From contig DF237188.1 in the NCBI GenBank assembly GCA_000708835.1, positions 5,444 through 69,443 on the forward strand: a DNA stretch of 64,000 bases, written 5' to 3'. Made by a program: the position numbers and the translations under genes. Origin of the DNA: Klebsormidium nitens. Its lineage: Eukaryota > Streptophyta > Klebsormidiophyceae > Klebsormidiales > Klebsormidiaceae. This document shows, in pieces, positions 60,497 through 64,000 of the stretch. Under the pieces are notes generated by a model that saw nothing but the letters and a program-made list of their open reading frames with translations, did no database searches and was not told where the DNA came from. Position 1 is the stretch's first letter; every line of letters starts with the position of its first letter.

Positions 60497-63400
60497 TTAG
60501 GCGACGCCTTCGATTACAGTTTTGCAAGGCGCAGCCAAAGTGCTTACCTTGACATCGTCTGCGTCTGACCGCCGCTGCGGGAAGACAACTCGCAGGTCGC
60601 CGTACAGGTAAAATCGTCGTCGGTCCAAGTAGTCCGGTTCCTATGATTGACAGAGAAAATGCACCTTCACAACACCACACGCACAGCACCGACCACCAGA
60701 TTGCATATGCGTCACAGGCAAAGAAGAAAAAAGGATCGAAAGAGGCGTGCATTCATCATAACCGACTACGTTACGTAGATGTTCCGAAGCCCCAGCACCA
60801 GCACTTCCAGATCAAGTGTGCGGCTTGACAACGGCAGCAGTGGCAGGAGTGCCGATAGTCTTTCTACTGCCGCCAAGGAGCACGTCGGTTGCAGATCACA
60901 TACACTCCAAGAGCTCACCTGTTCCGGGCCAGGCTCGCCCCCCTGCTTGATCTCTGTGTCGTTGTCCTGCTTTGATCTCGGCCAGCTCTTCCGTTGCCGG
61001 GCCTTTGCCGGTGCGCACATGAGCCGCATGTGGAGGGCGTACAGCAGCGCGCCGCTGCCGAACGACGCACCGGGCTCCGCTCCCGAGCTGGCGGGGCCCG
61101 ACGAGAGGACCTTCTGCCGGAGGAACGTCTGCAGACAGGAAAACACACGCTCAGCGGACTTCAGCTTATGTATATGTTTTCAACATTGTCCGACTGGAGA
61201 ACATAGTTCGTCCCCAGTATGCAGCAGAGCACATGCTGATGGCACATTCTATAGGTTTGTTACTCGGTTGTTTCTTATACTTCAGCCTTCTTGATGCAAA
61301 GTCTGCACATGAGGATGGTTATATCCAATCACGGAAGACACTGCCGAGTGTCCCAGCACTTCGAAGAGGTCACCGTACCTTAGTCCCATGCGGCATGTCT
61401 TGCAGGTCATAGCTGCAGACGAACGTGTGCACCGGCGTCTGCTCCGGGTTGCTCAGAACCTGCGATAGACGAGAAGGGGTGAGAGACAGAAAGCGAAGTC
61501 GAGCCTCTGGTCTGGAAGTAAGTCTTTCCTGCTAGCCAGATAGCAAACGACTTTGCTCGCCCCCTTGTAAGCCAACCGTACTTGAAAGGGGCCCATGCGA
61601 TTGACGGACAGCTCACTTTCCCCTCCTTTACTACCATGACGGTGACCATGTCGCCGGTGCAGAAGAGGGCATCACTCGAATGCCCAAAGCCCCGGTACGT
61701 ATCTTAGGCCTTTAAAAAGTGATGCACTACCAGATGTTCCATTGCTGCCGATGTGCGAGCGTCACACAACCCCCTCAAGCGCAAAAGCCGTTTGGCTGGA
61801 TTGTTATCTGCCCTCCAGTGCTCAAAGCTGACAGCTGCCAAGCACCAGTAGAGCGGCCAACAAAGAGTCCGGTGCTCACCAGCTGCACCTTCCCATTGGG
61901 GGGCACCCTCAGCCTGGCGTGGTGGCCATGCCCGGTGTTGTCCTCTGTCCCGGCTGAGCTGTTCCTGCGCGGACTCGCTTTGCCTGGCGGCACTGCATGG
62001 AAGAAGAGTGCGTTTTCAGGTTCAGCGGCGCATCAAAAAGAGCCACTCTTTCCCGTTCTTAGAAGGGCCACTGTTCAAGTCGGGGCAGGAAAAGTATGTA
62101 GGCATGCTTTCCGTTTGCTACCTGCCTTGGGAGACTACTTTCTGAGCGGCTGTGAGTATGCGTTGTGCGAAACTGTAAGACCGTCGCCATGGGATACGCA
62201 CCACGCGGAGCACCAGCTAAAGGACACGCTGATCAAGCACCCTTCACCACCTTCCTCCTGAACGTGTCTTTCATTTGAAGCGTGACATTTTCAGATGGCC
62301 GAAGAAAATATGCACGAGGCACACCAGATGGGAAGTGAATTGTTGCGCAGTAGAGCGACGACGTTCCATCCACGCAGACCACTGAGAAGGGCAGCTTCTG
62401 GCGCTCGGGCGTCCACTCGCCGCCACTGACACTCAGGAGGGCCTGGAAGCCATCCAGGCGCTGTACAGCCCAATGGAGTGATGCCACGCGTTAGCTGGAT
62501 AGCCCCTGACAGAAGTCCTTGGTTAGGGGTACAAGAGACAAGAACTGGACCAGTTTGAATGTCCGACAGAGGGCTTGAGTTGTTTGAAGCAGCATGGACA
62601 AAGCCAGCCAAAGTCAGCCCCGCATCTGAGGGCAGTGGCAGCTCGAACGATTTGCGGGCTTGCACGGTTTCTGCGCAGTTCTTCACCAAGCATGCTCCAG
62701 CACGAGTGGCCAATGCACAAGAGGATCATGCTTACACTAAGAAAAAGACACGATCGTGATTTTCTGGTTTGACGGCAAAGGCGTTACCTGAAACGCTGGC
62801 GCGGCTCTCGTGATTCGGCCAGACAGGAGGGACTCCTCAAACGACCCGACCAGCGACCTCTTGAGCGATCCAAGCGATCCGGGCCCTGTATAGACCAACA
62901 AATACAACGGTGAGTTCTTCAGCACTGAGCTATCTAGCACAGACAAACCCCTCTCCGTTAAAACTTCCGTTCAAAATACATCGAGTAGTGAGAAGCTGCA
63001 TCAGTCGACGCTGGGCTGGTTGACTGGGTCGGGTCGTACTTCCCAGGATGACCCTCCTACTTTTACGACTATGCAAAGAGGCGCTGGCTTACCAGGAGGT
63101 GTGCCCTTAGGAGGAAGCGACACCGCCTGCTCCAGCATGTGCCAGTCGCCCCCTTGTGGCGGCGTTATACCCCCCCGGAAAAGGTGCGCAGACTCAGCCC
63201 CAGCGACACGGTTCCGGAGGGGGCTCCCCTCTACGGGCGACGGGTCTAGGTGTCGAGCCACGAGTTTCGAAGGTGAGACGCTCATAACCGGGCCCGGACG
63301 GTGCGGGTGTGCGTAGCCTTTCCACGGCGACTGCTCCCAAGGCCGATTCTCAAGCTCCGAGAATAAGAGCGCTCGTCGAGCGCCAGCGCGGGCATCTATC

Positions 63401-63758
63401 GGCGCGACCGGGGGCCGGCCAGCCGTCTTCAACGGGAATGTACAAGGCGGAGACACGTGGTGTGCTTCTCGCATGGAAGGAATGCCACTGCTGACCGTGC
63501 GGCTTAGCGACGTGACAGCCGCCAGGAGGGGGCTGCGGGGGCCGAGCGGGGACAGTGACATGGCCGCTCGCCGATGCACAGGCGACGCTGTGCTGGAGTA
63601 GCGAAAGAGGCTGGCGGGGGGGCTCAGGGGCTCGGGCCGGCCATTTGTGCTGGGCTCGTCGGAATCGTCCAACGGGACAGGGAGAGTTTCCTCAGTTTGG
63701 GGAGGGGGTGCAGGGATGGGGATGGGAATGGCGCGGCTGGCGGGAGGCTTGGGAGACA
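60497..63758 (-). CDS. Atos-family (FAM214-like) protein, 5' end beyond the window
   Basis: Minus-strand exons: 63758-63040, about 62885-62788, 62460-62325, 61992-61880, 61459-61379, 61128-60919 and 60640-60497 (TAA). Phases match from 62460 onward. The 63040 to 62885 join is off by one base, so that boundary needs correction or a small exon is missing. The long first exon is Ser/Pro-rich and disordered. Then come the Atos signatures in order: [84 protein letters not shown] and [11 protein letters not shown]. Animal Atos proteins are nuclear transcription regulators, and the family is conserved in plants with little known function. A Lys/Arg-rich insert of about 30 residues separates the last two blocks, which are nearly adjacent in animal members. 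Confidence 0.8.
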
Positions 63759-64000
63759 CTGCAAGTGAAATAGGAAGTGCTCAGTAATCGGACTCAATCA
63801 GGAAAAGGCCGGCAAATTAAGCTACAGGGATCGTTTCTGCCGCTGGTACACATAATCGGCGAGATAAGCAGCTGCAAGCGCGTTGAGCACTCCAGTCTTT
63901 CCATGTCTGCACGATGAACCCTTGGGCAAGCATTCAGGGGCCCCCGAAGCACAAAGGAGCGGTTTGAGAGTGTTATGAGATGCCAAGCGTGCATGAAAAG
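63759..64000 (-). other. Intron of the Atos-family gene or upstream sequence
   Basis: A TTGCAG acceptor on the minus strand just above 63758 shows that at least one earlier exon exists. None was identified in the remaining 240 bp. Confidence 0.4.

Noticed and set aside
61620-61660. Possible extra Atos exon ([10 protein letters not shown] on the minus strand)
   Set aside because: The flanking exons (ending KVQL and starting VLSNPEQ) join directly in phase and match the family without a gap.
1-64000. CRISPR array, bacterial operon, insertion sequence or rRNA
   Set aside because: No regular spacer-repeat arrays, transposase frames or rRNA signatures were seen, and gene structure is clearly that of an intron-rich eukaryote.

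Overview
The window reads as nuclear DNA of a green-lineage eukaryote. Genes are split into short exons (about 45-460 nt, a few longer) by GT-AG introns of about 160-1000 bp, GC is near 50%, intergenic gaps are long and there are no operons or Shine-Dalgarno sites. A phase-consistent SFR2 gene (chloroplast-envelope galactolipid remodelling) points to a streptophyte. A streptophyte alga such as Klebsormidium would fit, but that name is an inference. All exon models were built by hand from open frames, splice consensus and phase continuity, with no transcript evidence.

Layout. 1-10.6 kb: a split tRNA-like locus (2228-2484, minus), a first pair of inverted 78-bp GC-rich modules (3485-4303), and a poorly resolved minus-strand coding region (about 6.3-9.8 kb). 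10.7-26 kb: two paralogous plus-strand genes (10687-13997 and 20096-25955) whose first exons are both exactly 255 nt and share an N-terminal domain; a second pair of inverted 78-bp modules (15747-16665) lies between them. 27.5-32 kb: an RBR-type E3 ubiquitin ligase with a shortened RING2. 33.5-35.3 kb: a small secreted protein ending in a 15-residue, curlin-like N/Q repeat. 36.1-37.3 kb: a stop-interrupted minus-strand reading frame. 38.2-44 kb: a ten-exon gene for a 427-aa secreted protein. 45.6-59.1 kb: a degenerate tandem duplication, with gene X1 and a complete nine-exon SFR2 followed by a frame-broken X2 and a relic of the last SFR2 exon. 60.5-63.8 kb: a minus-strand Atos-family gene, cut at its 5' end by the window edge.

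The most unusual feature is the module found four times, as two convergent pairs. Each copy has a CACGTGGCA-like box at about -107 (about -113 for the second copy), a TATA-like element at about -31, a near-identical 78-bp hairpin-rich leader beginning where transcription would be expected to start, and then a G-poor tract. This looks like a promoter-bearing fold-back element or an uncharacterised structured-RNA family.
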